Assembly (NCBI GenBank): GCA_009774625.1
Contig: VSOB01000004.1
Span: 18,657 to 82,656, forward strand
Source: Lachnospiraceae bacterium
Lineage (GTDB): Bacteria; Bacillota; Clostridia; Lachnospirales; Lachnospiraceae
Direction: 5' to 3'
DNA length: 64,000 nt
The position numbers and the translations under genes are program-made. A model generated the notes under the pieces. That model was not told the DNA's origin. It made no database searches and worked only from the letters and a program-made list of their open reading frames with translations. This document shows, in pieces, positions 33,926 through 42,982 of the stretch (the stretch's first letter is position 1; each line of letters opens with the position of its first letter).

Positions 33926-34768
33926 CTAATCCAATGCATCATGAGCCGCCAGAACCACATCGGCAATCCACCGGGACACTGGCTCTCCCGGCGCTTTATA
34001 TTCCTGACTCTGCTCCGTTCTCCCGGCTTCTTCCTGCTTTTTTTTCAGATAAACCAGATATTCGATATTGCCTTCCGGGCCTTTCACCGGGGAATACGTA
34101 AGATGCAGTACCAAAAATCCTGCCTCTCCGGCAAAGTCAAAGACCTTCTCAATCACTTCTCTGTGCACTGCCGCATCCCTGACCACGCCCTTTTTACCCA
34201 CTTTTTCCCGTCCTGCCTCAAACTGGGGTTTGATCAGACATACCATCTCACCGTCCTGCGCCAGCAAAGCCGCGGCAGGGGGCAGGATTTTGGAGAGGGA
34301 AATAAAGGACACATCCACGGAAGCAAACTCCGGCCGCTCTTCAATATCCTCTCTGACCATATAGCGGAAATTGGTCTTTTCCATACAGACCACCCGCTCG
34401 TCACACCGCAGTTTCCATGCCAACTGTCCATGTCCCACATCCACGGCATAAACCTTTTTCGCCCCGTTCTGCAGCATACAGTCCGTAAAACCGCCGGTGG
34501 AAGCTCCGATGTCCATACAGATCCGCCCCTGCAGATTAAGGCCAAATTCTTCCATCGCCTTTTCCAGCTTCAGTCCGCCCCGGCTCACATATTTCAGCGT
34601 ACTGCCCCGAACTTCGATGCGGCTTTTCTCTTCCTCAAATACAGCGCCGGCCTTGTCCTCCCGCTGCCCGTTGACAAACACACTGCCGGACATGATCACC
34701 GCTTTTGCCTTTTCCCGCGACGGAGCCAGCCCCTGTTTTACCAGGAGCACATCCAACCGTTCTTTCAT
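33926..34768 (-). CDS. tlyA: TlyA family rRNA (cytidine-2'-O)-methyltransferase
   Basis: A 280-residue protein with an N-terminal S4 RNA-binding domain (RLDVLLVKQGLAPSREKAKAVI, read in two halves) and an FtsJ-like methyltransferase domain containing the SAM motif DIGASTGGFTDC (about 85-96). The family 2'-O-methylates rRNA; some members are described as haemolysins. It overlaps the dxs stop by four bases, and its place before nadK-argR-recN is the standard order. Confidence 0.93.
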   Translation of the reverse strand: MKERLDVLLVKQGLAPSREKAKAVIMSGSVFVNGQREDKAGAVFEEEKSRIEVRGSTLKYVSRGGLKLEKAMEEFGLNLQGRICMDIGASTGGFTDCMLQNGAKKVYAVDVGHGQLAWKLRCDERVVCMEKTNFRYMVREDIEERPEFASVDVSFISLSKILPPAAALLAQDGEMVCLIKPQFEAGREKVGKKGVVRDAAVHREVIEKVFDFAGEAGFLVLHLTYSPVKGPEGNIEYLVYLKKKQEEAGRTEQSQEYKAPGEPVSRWIADVVLAAHDALD

Positions 34769-36699
34769 CCCATGCTCCTGTCTTTTGCCGCTTCTGCCTG
34801 CCCGTGTCCTTCTCCGCAGGCCTCCTTCTGTGTTACCCCGGCTCCGATATAAGCCGTCGCCACCCGTTTCAATACGGTATCCGCATCGATACCCACTTCC
34901 TGATACAAAAGAGACACATTGCCATGCTCCACATATTCATCCGGGATCGCCACGGACAGCATCCGGCAGGACGTATCCAGACCCGACATATACTCTCTGA
35001 CCCGTTCCCCAAAGCCGCCGCTGGCCACATTTTCCTCCATCGTCACAAGCAGCTTATGCCCCTTAACCATTTCCCGGATCATATCTTCATCCAGTGGCTT
35101 GACGAAACGGGCATTCACAAGACTGCAGGCATAGCCGATCTCCTTCAGCCTCTGACGCACTCTGACAGCGGTTTTCACCATACTGCCTACAGCCACCAGC
35201 ACAATATCTTCTTCTTCATACAAAATCTCGCTTTTCCCATATGCCATCGGTTTCCGAAATTCCTTCAGTCCGTCCCAGGCGCTGCCTCTGGGATAGCGGA
35301 CTGCCGCAGGAACTCCTAAAGTTAAAGCGTACTTTAACATATCGGACAGTTCCCATTTATTTTTTGGCGCCATAATATGCATTCCCGGTATACTGGAGAG
35401 ATAGGACAGATCAAAGATCCCCTGATGTGTCTCCCCGTCGCTTCCTACCAGACCGGCCCGGTCCACAGCAAATACCACCGGGAGATTCTGAATACACACA
35501 TCATGTAAAATCTGATCGTAGGCTCTCTGCAAAAAAGAAGAATATACCGCCACGATGGGCTTCATCCCGCCGGCTGCCAGCCCTGCCGCAAATGTTACCG
35601 CATGCTGCTCCGCAATGCCCACGTCAAAAAACCGTTCCGGATACATATTACGGAACCGCTTCAGTCCGGTGCCATCCGGCATAGCGGCGGTAATGGCCAC
35701 CACCTTTTCATCTCTGGCCCCCAGCTTTGTCATCACCGTGGAAAAAATATCCGTATAATTAGGCGCCGCTTTCGGACTGGACGGAAGTCCGGTTTCTTTG
35801 TCAAAAGGCTCTGTCCCGTGGAACCGGGCCGGATGCCGCTCCGCCGGGGCAAATCCCTTCCCTTTCTGCGTAATGACATGGATCAGCACCGCATTTTTGC
35901 ATCGCTTGGCTTCCCGCATTACCTGCATCATGGCCTCTACATTGTGTCCGTCCACAGGGCCCAGATACGTGATCCCCATATCTTCAAAAAACATACCCGG
36001 AATCACCAGATGTTTCACACTGCTTTTGGCACGGCGGATATTTCTGACAATATGCTCGCCTTTGGGGATATTCTGCAGCGCATTGTATATGCCTTCCTTC
36101 AGATCCAGATAACCGGTGGCAGTACGGATATTGTTCAGATACTTGGAAACACCACCCACATTTTCAGAAATGGACATATTGTTATCATTTAATATTATGA
36201 TAAAATTGGTCCGGAGCTGGGCTGCATTGTTCAGCGCCTCATAAGCCATCCCTCCGGTCAGAGAGCCGTCTCCGATGACAGATACAATGGTACGCGTCTC
36301 CTGGCACAAATCTCTTGCCTTCACAAGCCCCAGCCCTGCAGAGACGGAGGTGGAGCTGTGGCCTGTGTCAAAACAGTCGCAGTCACTTTCCTTCCGTTTG
36401 GGAAAACCACTCATGCCTCCATACTTCCGAAGTGTTTCAAAGCCCTCCCGTCTGCCGGTCAGCAGCTTATGGGTATAAGCCTGATGCCCTACATCCCATA
36501 TGATCTTGTCGTTGGGAAGATCCAGGCTCAGATGCAGCGCCATTGTCAGCTCCACCGCTCCCAGATTGGAACCCAGATGTCCGCCGGTCACACTGATCTT
36601 CTGGATCAGGAACTGCCGGATTTCCTCTGCCAGCGCCTTATATTCTTCTTTCTTGATTTTCTTGATATCGTTCTCTTTTGCAATTTTCTCCAGAAGCAT
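34765..36699 (-). CDS. dxs: 1-deoxy-D-xylulose-5-phosphate synthase
   Basis: First enzyme of the MEP isoprenoid pathway; condenses pyruvate with glyceraldehyde 3-phosphate using thiamine diphosphate. The 644-residue protein has the TPP motif GDGSLTGG (about 152-159), the transketolase-like DRAGLVGSDGETHQG segment and the YPRGSAW stretch. The first ATG is one base from AAAGGAGT, so the ATG two codons later, at 36699, is chosen. ispA lies directly upstream, which couples early and later isoprenoid steps. Confidence 0.95.
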   Translation of the reverse strand: MLLEKIAKENDIKKIKKEEYKALAEEIRQFLIQKISVTGGHLGSNLGAVELTMALHLSLDLPNDKIIWDVGHQAYTHKLLTGRREGFETLRKYGGMSGFPKRKESDCDCFDTGHSSTSVSAGLGLVKARDLCQETRTIVSVIGDGSLTGGMAYEALNNAAQLRTNFIIILNDNNMSISENVGGVSKYLNNIRTATGYLDLKEGIYNALQNIPKGEHIVRNIRRAKSSVKHLVIPGMFFEDMGITYLGPVDGHNVEAMMQVMREAKRCKNAVLIHVITQKGKGFAPAERHPARFHGTEPFDKETGLPSSPKAAPNYTDIFSTVMTKLGARDEKVVAITAAMPDGTGLKRFRNMYPERFFDVGIAEQHAVTFAAGLAAGGMKPIVAVYSSFLQRAYDQILHDVCIQNLPVVFAVDRAGLVGSDGETHQGIFDLSYLSSIPGMHIMAPKNKWELSDMLKYALTLGVPAAVRYPRGSAWDGLKEFRKPMAYGKSEILYEEEDIVLVAVGSMVKTAVRVRQRLKEIGYACSLVNARFVKPLDEDMIREMVKGHKLLVTMEENVASGGFGERVREYMSGLDTSCRMLSVAIPDEYVEHGNVSLLYQEVGIDADTVLKRVATAYIGAGVTQKEACGEGHGQAEAAKDRSMG

Positions 36700-36712
36700 C
36701 TCCATACTCCTT

Positions 36713-37606
36713 TTATTTTTTTCTGGTCACCAGAGCCTCTATCATATCTTCCAGAAACAGATTCCGCCGTTCAAAGGAACGTAGCAGCAAAACTGCCTCA
36801 CCGGACAGCTCCTTCTGATCTGCCTGTGCCTGCTTCATCCCTTTTAAGGTAACATATGTTACTTTATGATTTCTCTCATCACTGCCGATGGGCTTACCCA
36901 GCTCTTCTATCGTACCTGTCACATCCAGAATATCATCCTGAATCTGAAACGCAATCCCGATGTTATACCCGATTTTCTCTATTTTGGCCACATCCTCCCC
37001 GGATGCGCCTGCCAGAACGGCTCCGGTCATCATCGCACTCTGAATCAGCGCCGCCGTTTTGTGGGCATGAATAAATAACAGAAGTTCTTCCGTCATTTCA
37101 CTGCCTTTTTCCTCAGCCTCAACATCGGCACACTGCCCTCCGATCATACCATAAACACCGGCTTTTGCAGCAAACAGGGCCAGTGCCTGTCCCACCCGCG
37201 CCGGATCACTGCACAGCGTAAATGCTTTAGCCGCTGTCTCAAACGCCAGGTTTAAAAGCCCGTCTCCGGCCAGAACCGCCATAGCCTCTCCATATATAAC
37301 ATGCGTTGTTTTTCTTCCCCGGCGATACTCGTCATTGTCCATCGCCGGCAGATCGTCATGCACCAGAGAATAGGTATGCACCATCTCGATCGCCGCCAGA
37401 AAAGGCTCTATCTCTCTGCCGCTGCCTCCGAACAGTTCATAAGTCTCTTTCATCAGCATGGGCCGCAGCCGCTTTCCGCCTGCCAATATGGAATAATTCA
37501 TTGCAGCAAGCACTGTTTTCTGAAATCCTGTTTCTTTTGGCAGATAACTCTGTATTACGTTCTCCACCCATCTGGTTCTCTTTTCTGTCTCTTCCTCAAA
37601 ATTCAT
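36713..37606 (-). CDS. ispA: Polyprenyl (farnesyl/geranylgeranyl) diphosphate synthase
   Basis: A 297-residue trans-prenyltransferase with both aspartate-rich motifs, DDLPAMDND (first) and DDILD (second), plus GGKRLRPML near residue 48. The chain length of the product cannot be read safely, but the position next to xseB and dxs points to farnesyl diphosphate synthase. An ATG four codons further upstream lacks a ribosome site; the chosen ATG overlaps the xseB stop by 11 bases. Confidence 0.93.
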   Translation of the reverse strand: MNFEEETEKRTRWVENVIQSYLPKETGFQKTVLAAMNYSILAGGKRLRPMLMKETYELFGGSGREIEPFLAAIEMVHTYSLVHDDLPAMDNDEYRRGRKTTHVIYGEAMAVLAGDGLLNLAFETAAKAFTLCSDPARVGQALALFAAKAGVYGMIGGQCADVEAEEKGSEMTEELLLFIHAHKTAALIQSAMMTGAVLAGASGEDVAKIEKIGYNIGIAFQIQDDILDVTGTIEELGKPIGSDERNHKVTYVTLKGMKQAQADQKELSGEAVLLLRSFERRNLFLEDMIEALVTRKK

Positions 37607-37802
37607 CCAGTCCACCATTTTCGTTTAATTTCAGTACTTTTTTTTCCACTCTGTCAAGAGAAGCGTTGCAGAACTGCAGCAGCTCCATTCCCTCGCTGTA
37701 AGCCCCAAAAGCCTCCTCCAGAGAAATATCCTCCGCTTCCAGCCGCTCTATCACTGCTTCCAACTGGACGAATGCATCTTCCAATGTCTGTTGCTTTTTC
37801 AA
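37596..37802 (-). CDS. xseB: Exodeoxyribonuclease VII small subunit
   Basis: A 68-residue helical protein with the family core TLEDAFVQLEAVIERLE and ISLEEAFGAYSEGMEL. It partners with XseA to degrade single-stranded DNA. The start is TTG, overlapping the xseA stop as TTGA, with AAAGGTGAT upstream. ispA overlaps its end, so xseA-xseB-ispA are coupled. Confidence 0.93.
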   Translation of the reverse strand: MKKQQTLEDAFVQLEAVIERLEAEDISLEEAFGAYSEGMELLQFCNASLDRVEKKVLKLNENGGLDEF

Positions 37803-39004
37803 CGTATCACCTTTTCCTTCCGTTCCACTCTGGCATACACAGTGCCGTTTTTCATCTGGATCGTCAAAAGCTGACCTGGGCTGACCTGCTCCGTATCCCG
37901 CACAGACCGTCCCTTTTCGTCTGCCACCCAGGAAAAGCCCTGACTGAGCTTATCCAGCGGAGAAAGCCCCCGCAGCTTTTCCAGATTCAGTGAGAGCCGG
38001 TGCCGCTTTTGTTGCAGCGCCTCCTTCATGGCGCTCTGCAGCCTCTCTTCCAGACGCAGCAGATAGAGACGCTTTTGTTTCAACTGCCCCATCGGACTGC
38101 TCCCGCGCAGCCGCGCAGCCAACGTTTCCATACGGCTGCGGTAACGATTGCACCGGCCTGCCATCTCCCGACAGAGCACTGCCGCATATTCTTCCATTTT
38201 TTCTTCCAGTCGGGAAAATTCACAGACGGCAAGCTCAGCCGCTGCCGAAGGCGTAGGTGCACGCAGATCCGCCGCAAAATCAGCGATGGTGGTATCTGTC
38301 TCATGCCCCACTGCAGATATGATCGGTACAGGGCAGTCAAAGATCGCCTGTGCCACTTCCCGTTCATTAAATGCCCACAGGTCCTCTATGGAGCCGCCGC
38401 CCCTGCCCACTATGATAACATCCACCTCCAGCTCCGTCAATGCGTGAATGCCGTTTATAATACTGGCCGGCGCCATCTCTCCCTGCACTATGGCAGGGTA
38501 CAGAATGATCTGGACATAGGGATTTCTCCGGGAAGCGATCTGGATAATATCCCTGACCGCAGCCCCTGTAGGAGCCGTCACCACACCCAGCGTCCGAATG
38601 ATCCCCGGTATGGGCTGTTTGTACTCCTGCGCAAACATGCCAAGCTCCGACAGCTCCGCTTTCAGGCGTTCAAACTGTTCATAGAGCAGCCCCGTACCGT
38701 CTCTTGTAATCATTCTGGCATACATCTGATATTTGCCGTCCCGTTCATAGACGTCCATACTGCCGTCCACAATCACCTGCTGCCCTTCCTGCATCCGGAA
38801 GGTAAGCCCGCTTCGGTTTCCGGCGAACATCACACAGGCAACCGCCGCTTTTGCATCCTTCAGCGTAAAGTAAATATGTCCGGAAGAATGATATTTGCAG
38901 TTGCTGATCTCGCCTCTCACCCGGATGGACTGCAGCATAAAATCCTGGGTAAACATATTTCTGATGTAAGAATTAACCTGTGTCACGGAATAAACAGTTT
39001 TCAT
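37799..39004 (-). CDS. xseA: Exodeoxyribonuclease VII large subunit
   Basis: Catalytic subunit of exonuclease VII. The 401-residue protein begins with an OB-fold (SVTQVNSYIRNMF ... IRVRGEISNCKYHSSGHIYF, two separate segments), followed by the nuclease core (GVVTAPTGAAVRDII and VIIVGRGGGSIEDLWAFNE) and a long coiled-coil tail. It lies six bases after nusB and is followed by its small subunit, the canonical order. Confidence 0.95.
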   Translation of the reverse strand: MKTVYSVTQVNSYIRNMFTQDFMLQSIRVRGEISNCKYHSSGHIYFTLKDAKAAVACVMFAGNRSGLTFRMQEGQQVIVDGSMDVYERDGKYQMYARMITRDGTGLLYEQFERLKAELSELGMFAQEYKQPIPGIIRTLGVVTAPTGAAVRDIIQIASRRNPYVQIILYPAIVQGEMAPASIINGIHALTELEVDVIIVGRGGGSIEDLWAFNEREVAQAIFDCPVPIISAVGHETDTTIADFAADLRAPTPSAAAELAVCEFSRLEEKMEEYAAVLCREMAGRCNRYRSRMETLAARLRGSSPMGQLKQKRLYLLRLEERLQSAMKEALQQKRHRLSLNLEKLRGLSPLDKLSQGFSWVADEKGRSVRDTEQVSPGQLLTIQMKNGTVYARVERKEKVIR

Positions 39005-39010
39005 CGCCTC

Positions 39011-39418
39011 TTATCCCTTGTTCGCAAATCTGGCCAGAATACCGTTGACAAATGCACCGGCATTTTCCTGTCCGTATTTTTTTGCCAGCTCTACCGCCTC
39101 ATTAATGGCCACACCCACCGGTACCTCTTCGTCAAACAGAATCTCATATACGGCCAGACGCAGAATGGTCAGCTCTGCCTTTCCCATCCGGTCCGTGGTC
39201 CATTTTTCCGCCTTCTCATTGATCAGACGGTCTATTTCCGAAAGCCTGTCCATGATCCTGCTGTATTTTCCCGTCATATAAAGTCGTTCTGATTCCGATG
39301 CCGCCGGCTCTGCCTCTTCCCATAAAAAAGTGAGCTGCTGGGACATATCCTCCCTGTCATGAAACTCCACCCGGAACAACATCCTGAATATCTGTTCCCT
39401 CTGTTCTCTTCTGCCCAT
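39011..39418 (-). CDS. nusB: Transcription antitermination protein NusB
   Basis: A 135-residue protein (MGRREQREQIFRMLFRVEF at the start; YEILFDEEVPVGVAINEAVE, then KKYGQENAGAFVNGIL at the end), the normal size for NusB. It pairs with NusE (S10) in rRNA antitermination. It lies nine bases after the Asp23-family gene, as in most Clostridia. Confidence 0.94.
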   Translation of the reverse strand: MGRREQREQIFRMLFRVEFHDREDMSQQLTFLWEEAEPAASESERLYMTGKYSRIMDRLSEIDRLINEKAEKWTTDRMGKAELTILRLAVYEILFDEEVPVGVAINEAVELAKKYGQENAGAFVNGILARFANKG

Positions 39419-39427
39419 CTTCCGTCC

Positions 39428-39808
39428 TTATCCGTTCATGACCACGCCAACGATCCGGATATTCACATCCGACACCGTAAGGCCTGTCATCGTTTCAATT
39501 GCACTCTTTACCTTTTCCTGAATCTTTCCCGAAACCGCGGGAATGTTGTATCCGTATTTCAGATTCACGGCCATCTCCACACTGACGACCCGCGCTTCCA
39601 CTTCCACTTTCGCACCTTTATTCGCGCCCTTTACACCGACTCTGGAAAGCAGCTCATCCGTGGCATTTCCCGCCATAGAAGCCACGCCGTCCACCTCCAG
39701 CGCCGCCAGAGCTGCAATCGAAGCAACCACCTCATCGGCAATCCGTACTTCCCCAATCTGACCCTGTTCTTTCGGCATGCTGATATTACGTTCCGTATCT
39801 TTTTCCAT
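39428..39808 (-). CDS. Asp23/Gls24 family envelope stress protein
   Basis: A 126-residue Asp23/Gls24-domain protein (GQIGEVRIADEVVASIAALA, and SVEMAVNLKYGYNIPAVSG). Family members in Gram-positive bacteria associate with the membrane and are alkaline- or envelope-stress induced. It is the first gene of the run nusB-xseA-xseB-ispA-dxs-tlyA-nadK-argR-recN and has a near-consensus promoter. Confidence 0.92.
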   Translation of the reverse strand: MEKDTERNISMPKEQGQIGEVRIADEVVASIAALAALEVDGVASMAGNATDELLSRVGVKGANKGAKVEVEARVVSVEMAVNLKYGYNIPAVSGKIQEKVKSAIETMTGLTVSDVNIRIVGVVMNG

Positions 39809-39838
39809 ATCTTTTTTCCTTTCTCAGAATTATTTATG

Positions 39839-39867
39839 ATTATAGCAAAGTTGCCGCCAATTGACAA
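39839..39867 (-). promoter_or_regulatory. Sigma-A-type promoter of the asp23-nusB-xse-isp-recN operon
   Basis: On the minus strand: -35 TTGTCA, 17-base spacer, -10 TATAAT, about 30 bases before the start of the Asp23-family gene. Near-consensus and well placed to drive the nine-kilobase run that ends at the recN terminator. Confidence 0.85.
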
Positions 39868-39886
39868 GAATCCCATTTTATGGGCG

Positions 39887-41179
39887 CTACAGCCAAAAGC
39901 TCAGATGGAGCTGTTCCTCATTGGTAGTATAGGCCACTGTCCCGTCGGAAGTCTGCAGAAAGCGGAATACCTGCTGCTGCTGTACCAGGCGTTTCTCCAT
40001 CTCCTCATAGACTGCCCGGTCCGCACATTTAATCGTCACATAAGTGTTCTGATCCTGATAGGCCTTTTCAAACAACGCCGACACTTTGTCCATATCCGGT
40101 TCAGTAAAATAAGCGCCTTCCCGTACATAATAATTGGCTTCCATACTGCCGCAGGCAGGGATGGGCACAATACTGTCTATCGTATGGGTGCGAAAAAGCT
40201 GGCCGTCCGGCACACACAGATATTCATAGTTGATTTCCGGCAGCTTTCCGTCAAAGCCGCCTGCCTCTTCACCGCTTACATAAGAAGCATCACCCCAGGT
40301 AATATCCACATGGTAGTATGCCCCGCCGATCCGCACCAGATTCCAGACATGATCCTCTCCGCTCTCCACCTTTCCGGATACAAATATGGAATAGATGCCC
40401 GACTCCCGGAACAGATACTGGGCCGCCTTCGCATACCCCTGACAGACGGATTCCCCTCTCAGAAAGACAGAACATATATTCTGATTGTCCTCCGCACCCC
40501 GCACATACTCTGTGTTGGCCACCAGATATTCATAAATATATTTTACCTTTTCATAGTCATCCATCCCGGACGGTATCTGATCCAGGATTTTCTCTGCCTG
40601 CTCCCTGATCTGTTCGTATCTTTTCCCGATCTCCTCCCGGTCATAGATGTAGCTGCCGGAAAACGCATTCCCTGTTAACTGCTCCCCTCTGGTGTATCTG
40701 ATAAAAGTATACCCATCTACATAAAAAATTTCCGGATGATCGTTCATAACACACTGAAAAACTTTATCAAATACCTCTTCCGACGAAACGGCAATAGGAA
40801 CATCCGACGCGCAGGAACGCAGCGCCTCTAAAATGATCCCATACAGCTCCTGCTCCTGCTCGGTAAGACAGGTATAATAATAGGCATACTCCGACAGCTC
40901 CGCTGCCGTATCCTCTGCCCCGTCCCCTTCGGCGCCGGCTGCTTCCTGCATGACCGTATCATCCATTCTGACAGTATCTGCGGCGGCGGGTTCATCACCT
41001 GCCTCTTCTTCTGTTTTATCCTCCAGTGCACTGCCTTCTGCGATTTCCTCTGCCGCCTCCGCCAGACTGTCCATCATCTCTCCCGCCTGGCCCGGCACAT
41101 CAGCGCCGCCCGGCAGGGAAACGCTGCAGCCGCATAACAGCAGGGAACACAGCCCCAATAAAGCAAGCAATCGTTTCAT
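39887..41179 (-). CDS. Transglutaminase-like lipoprotein
   Basis: A 430-residue lipoprotein: signal peptide with lipobox LLCGC (lipidated cysteine at about residue 18), an acidic linker (about 40-90), then a transglutaminase-like domain. The Cys-His-Asp triad is visible: SVCQGYA, EDHVWN, and YYHVDITWGD. Clostridial homologues are presumed cell-surface cysteine proteases or cross-linkers; the substrate is unknown. Its ATG overlaps the prfC stop by one base (TAATG), an unexpected pairing of a cytosolic release factor with a surface protein. Confidence 0.85.
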   Translation of the reverse strand: MKRLLALLGLCSLLLCGCSVSLPGGADVPGQAGEMMDSLAEAAEEIAEGSALEDKTEEEAGDEPAAADTVRMDDTVMQEAAGAEGDGAEDTAAELSEYAYYYTCLTEQEQELYGIILEALRSCASDVPIAVSSEEVFDKVFQCVMNDHPEIFYVDGYTFIRYTRGEQLTGNAFSGSYIYDREEIGKRYEQIREQAEKILDQIPSGMDDYEKVKYIYEYLVANTEYVRGAEDNQNICSVFLRGESVCQGYAKAAQYLFRESGIYSIFVSGKVESGEDHVWNLVRIGGAYYHVDITWGDASYVSGEEAGGFDGKLPEINYEYLCVPDGQLFRTHTIDSIVPIPACGSMEANYYVREGAYFTEPDMDKVSALFEKAYQDQNTYVTIKCADRAVYEEMEKRLVQQQQVFRFLQTSDGTVAYTTNEEQLHLSFWL

Positions 41180-42774
41180 TAATCACGTCCAAATTCCGAA
41201 AGGACCAATCCCTTATTTCTGTCCATTGTCATCCCCACACTCCAGGCATTCACAAACAACAGCAGCGGATTGCCTTTCATATCCTTTACTTTTTTCATGT
41301 CGGAAGTACCGGTCAGAGCATCCAGATCAATCTCTTTGTTCTCAATCCAGCGAATATGCTCATAAGGCAGATTTTCCAGACGGATCTCCACATTGTATTC
41401 ATTTTCCAGGCGGTATTTCAATACTTCAAACTGCAATACCCCCACTACGCCGACGATGATCTCTTCCATGCCGGCGCTCAGCTCCTGGAAAATCTGAATC
41501 GCACCTTCCTGGGCAATCTGGGTAATGCCCTTGACAAATGCCTTCCGCTTCATGGTATCCATCTGCCGCACCCTGGCAAAATGCTCCGGCGCAAAAGTGG
41601 GGATCCCTTCATAGGCAAACTGCTCCTTCGGCATACACACTGTGTCCCCAATGGAAAATATGCCCGGATCAAACACACCGATAATATCTCCGGCAAATGC
41701 TTCCTCCACCACTTTTCTCTCACTGGCCATAATCTGCTGAGGCTGAGAAAGTCGCATCACCTTATTGCCCTGTACATGCCGTACCTCCGCTCCCGCGTCA
41801 AACCGGCCGGAACAGATCCTCATAAATGCCACCCTGTCCCTGTGGGCCCGGTTCATATTGGCCTGGATCTTAAACACAAATGCAGAAAATTCCCGCTCCA
41901 CCGGATCAATCATCCCCACATCCGCCTTCCTGGGAAGGGGCGGTGTTGCCATTTCCAGAAAATACTGCAGAAAAATCTCCACACCGAAATTGGTCAATGC
42001 AGAACCGAAAAATACCGGGGTCAGCTCTCCCCGGCGAACCTGTTCCAGATCAAAAGGGGCGCTGGCGCCGTCCAGCAGTGCAATCTCCTCCTGCAATATC
42101 GAAAGCGCCTCCTGTCCGACAGCGGATACGGCCTGTCCTTCTTCCCCGATCGGAATCTCCCGGCTCTCGCCTTCTTTTGTCCCCTTCTGTGTATCCTCAT
42201 ACGTAAGGATACACCTCTTTTCTCTGTCATATACTCCCTGAAATGCTTTGCCGCAGCCGATAGGCCAGTTCACCGGACAGGTGGCAATTCCCAGTTCCTT
42301 CTCTATATCATCCAACAGCTCAAAGGTATCTCTGGCATCCCGGTCCAGCTTATTGATAAAAGTAAAAATCGGGATTTTCCGCATCACGCAGACCTTGAAC
42401 AGCTTTCTCGTCTGTGCTTCCACACCTTTGGAAGCGTCGATTACCATAACCGCCGAATCCGCCGCCATCAGAGTCCGATACGTATCCTCGGAAAAATCCT
42501 GATGGCCGGGCGTGTCCAATATATTGATGCAATACCCTCTGTAGGCAAACTGAAGTACAGAAGAGGTAACCGAGATTCCCCTCTCCTTTTCAATCTCCAT
42601 CCAGTCCGATACCGCATGTCTGGCTGTTGCCTTTCCTTTTACGCTTCCCGCCAGATTAATGGCTCCTCCATACAGCAGAAACTTCTCTGTCAATGTAGTC
42701 TTTCCCGCATCCGGGTGGGATATGATAGCAAATGTCCTTCTTCGTTTAATCTCCTGTGCATCATCCATGCTCAC
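41179..42774 (-). CDS. prfC: Peptide chain release factor 3
   Basis: A translational GTPase that recycles RF1/RF2. The 531-residue protein has the G1 P-loop SHPDAGKTTLTEKFL, G2 region SVKGKATARHAVSDW, G3 DTPGHQDFSEDTYR and G4 NKLDRDARD, typical of RF3 and not EF-G. A GTG start eight bases after GAGG is preferred; an ATG two codons later is possible. It stands between the spoIIIA operon and the transglutaminase gene. Confidence 0.93.
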   Translation of the reverse strand: MSMDDAQEIKRRRTFAIISHPDAGKTTLTEKFLLYGGAINLAGSVKGKATARHAVSDWMEIEKERGISVTSSVLQFAYRGYCINILDTPGHQDFSEDTYRTLMAADSAVMVIDASKGVEAQTRKLFKVCVMRKIPIFTFINKLDRDARDTFELLDDIEKELGIATCPVNWPIGCGKAFQGVYDREKRCILTYEDTQKGTKEGESREIPIGEEGQAVSAVGQEALSILQEEIALLDGASAPFDLEQVRRGELTPVFFGSALTNFGVEIFLQYFLEMATPPLPRKADVGMIDPVEREFSAFVFKIQANMNRAHRDRVAFMRICSGRFDAGAEVRHVQGNKVMRLSQPQQIMASERKVVEEAFAGDIIGVFDPGIFSIGDTVCMPKEQFAYEGIPTFAPEHFARVRQMDTMKRKAFVKGITQIAQEGAIQIFQELSAGMEEIIVGVVGVLQFEVLKYRLENEYNVEIRLENLPYEHIRWIENKEIDLDALTGTSDMKKVKDMKGNPLLLFVNAWSVGMTMDRNKGLVLSEFGRD

Positions 42775-42811
42775 GTTTTTTTCCTCTTTTCCTTTTCCTG
42801 TTATCAAAACC

Positions 42812-42853
42812 CTGCAGCAGGCCGCTTCCGCGACATCATTTTTTCTGCTGCAG
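42812..42853. repeat. Inverted repeat upstream of prfC
   Basis: CTGCAGCAG at 42812-42820 and its complement CTGCTGCAG at 42845-42853, nine-base arms separated by 24 bases. It lies in the prfC leader region. It could be a regulatory RNA hairpin or chance. Confidence 0.4.
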
Positions 42854-42873
42854 TGCGGTCCTGCCCGGAGGGC

Positions 42874-42921
42874 TTTTCATCATACAGAAAATAACAGAAG
42901 GAATTTTCCGTATGATGAAAA
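42874..42921. repeat. 12-bp inverted repeat upstream of prfC
   Basis: Arms TTTTCATCATAC and GTATGATGAAAA flank a 24-base loop that itself contains complementary AAAAT/ATTTT. It directly abuts the ACAATAGAAAG hairpin. The two together make an almost continuous structured region after spoIIIAH. Confidence 0.55.
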
Positions 42922-42955
42922 CAATAGAAAGCACGCTCCGCGGACTTTCTATTGT
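42921..42955. repeat. ACAATAGAAAG hairpin element, copy 2 (after spoIIIAH)
   Basis: A 16-position stem with two internal mismatches, arms ACAATAGAAAGCACGC and GCGGACTTTCTATTGT, 28 bases after the spoIIIAH stop. On the minus strand it is followed by TTTTCATC, consistent with ending the spoIIIA operon. The outer arm matches copies 1 and 3. Confidence 0.75.
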
Positions 42956-42982
42956 TAAAAAGCAGTATATCATAGTTTTTTC

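Noticed and set aside
41026..42894. 622-codon plus-strand ORF opposite prfC
   Set aside because: It is exactly antisense to the strongly supported prfC frame and its protein has no recognisable domains, only His/Pro/Arg-rich composition typical of shadow frames.
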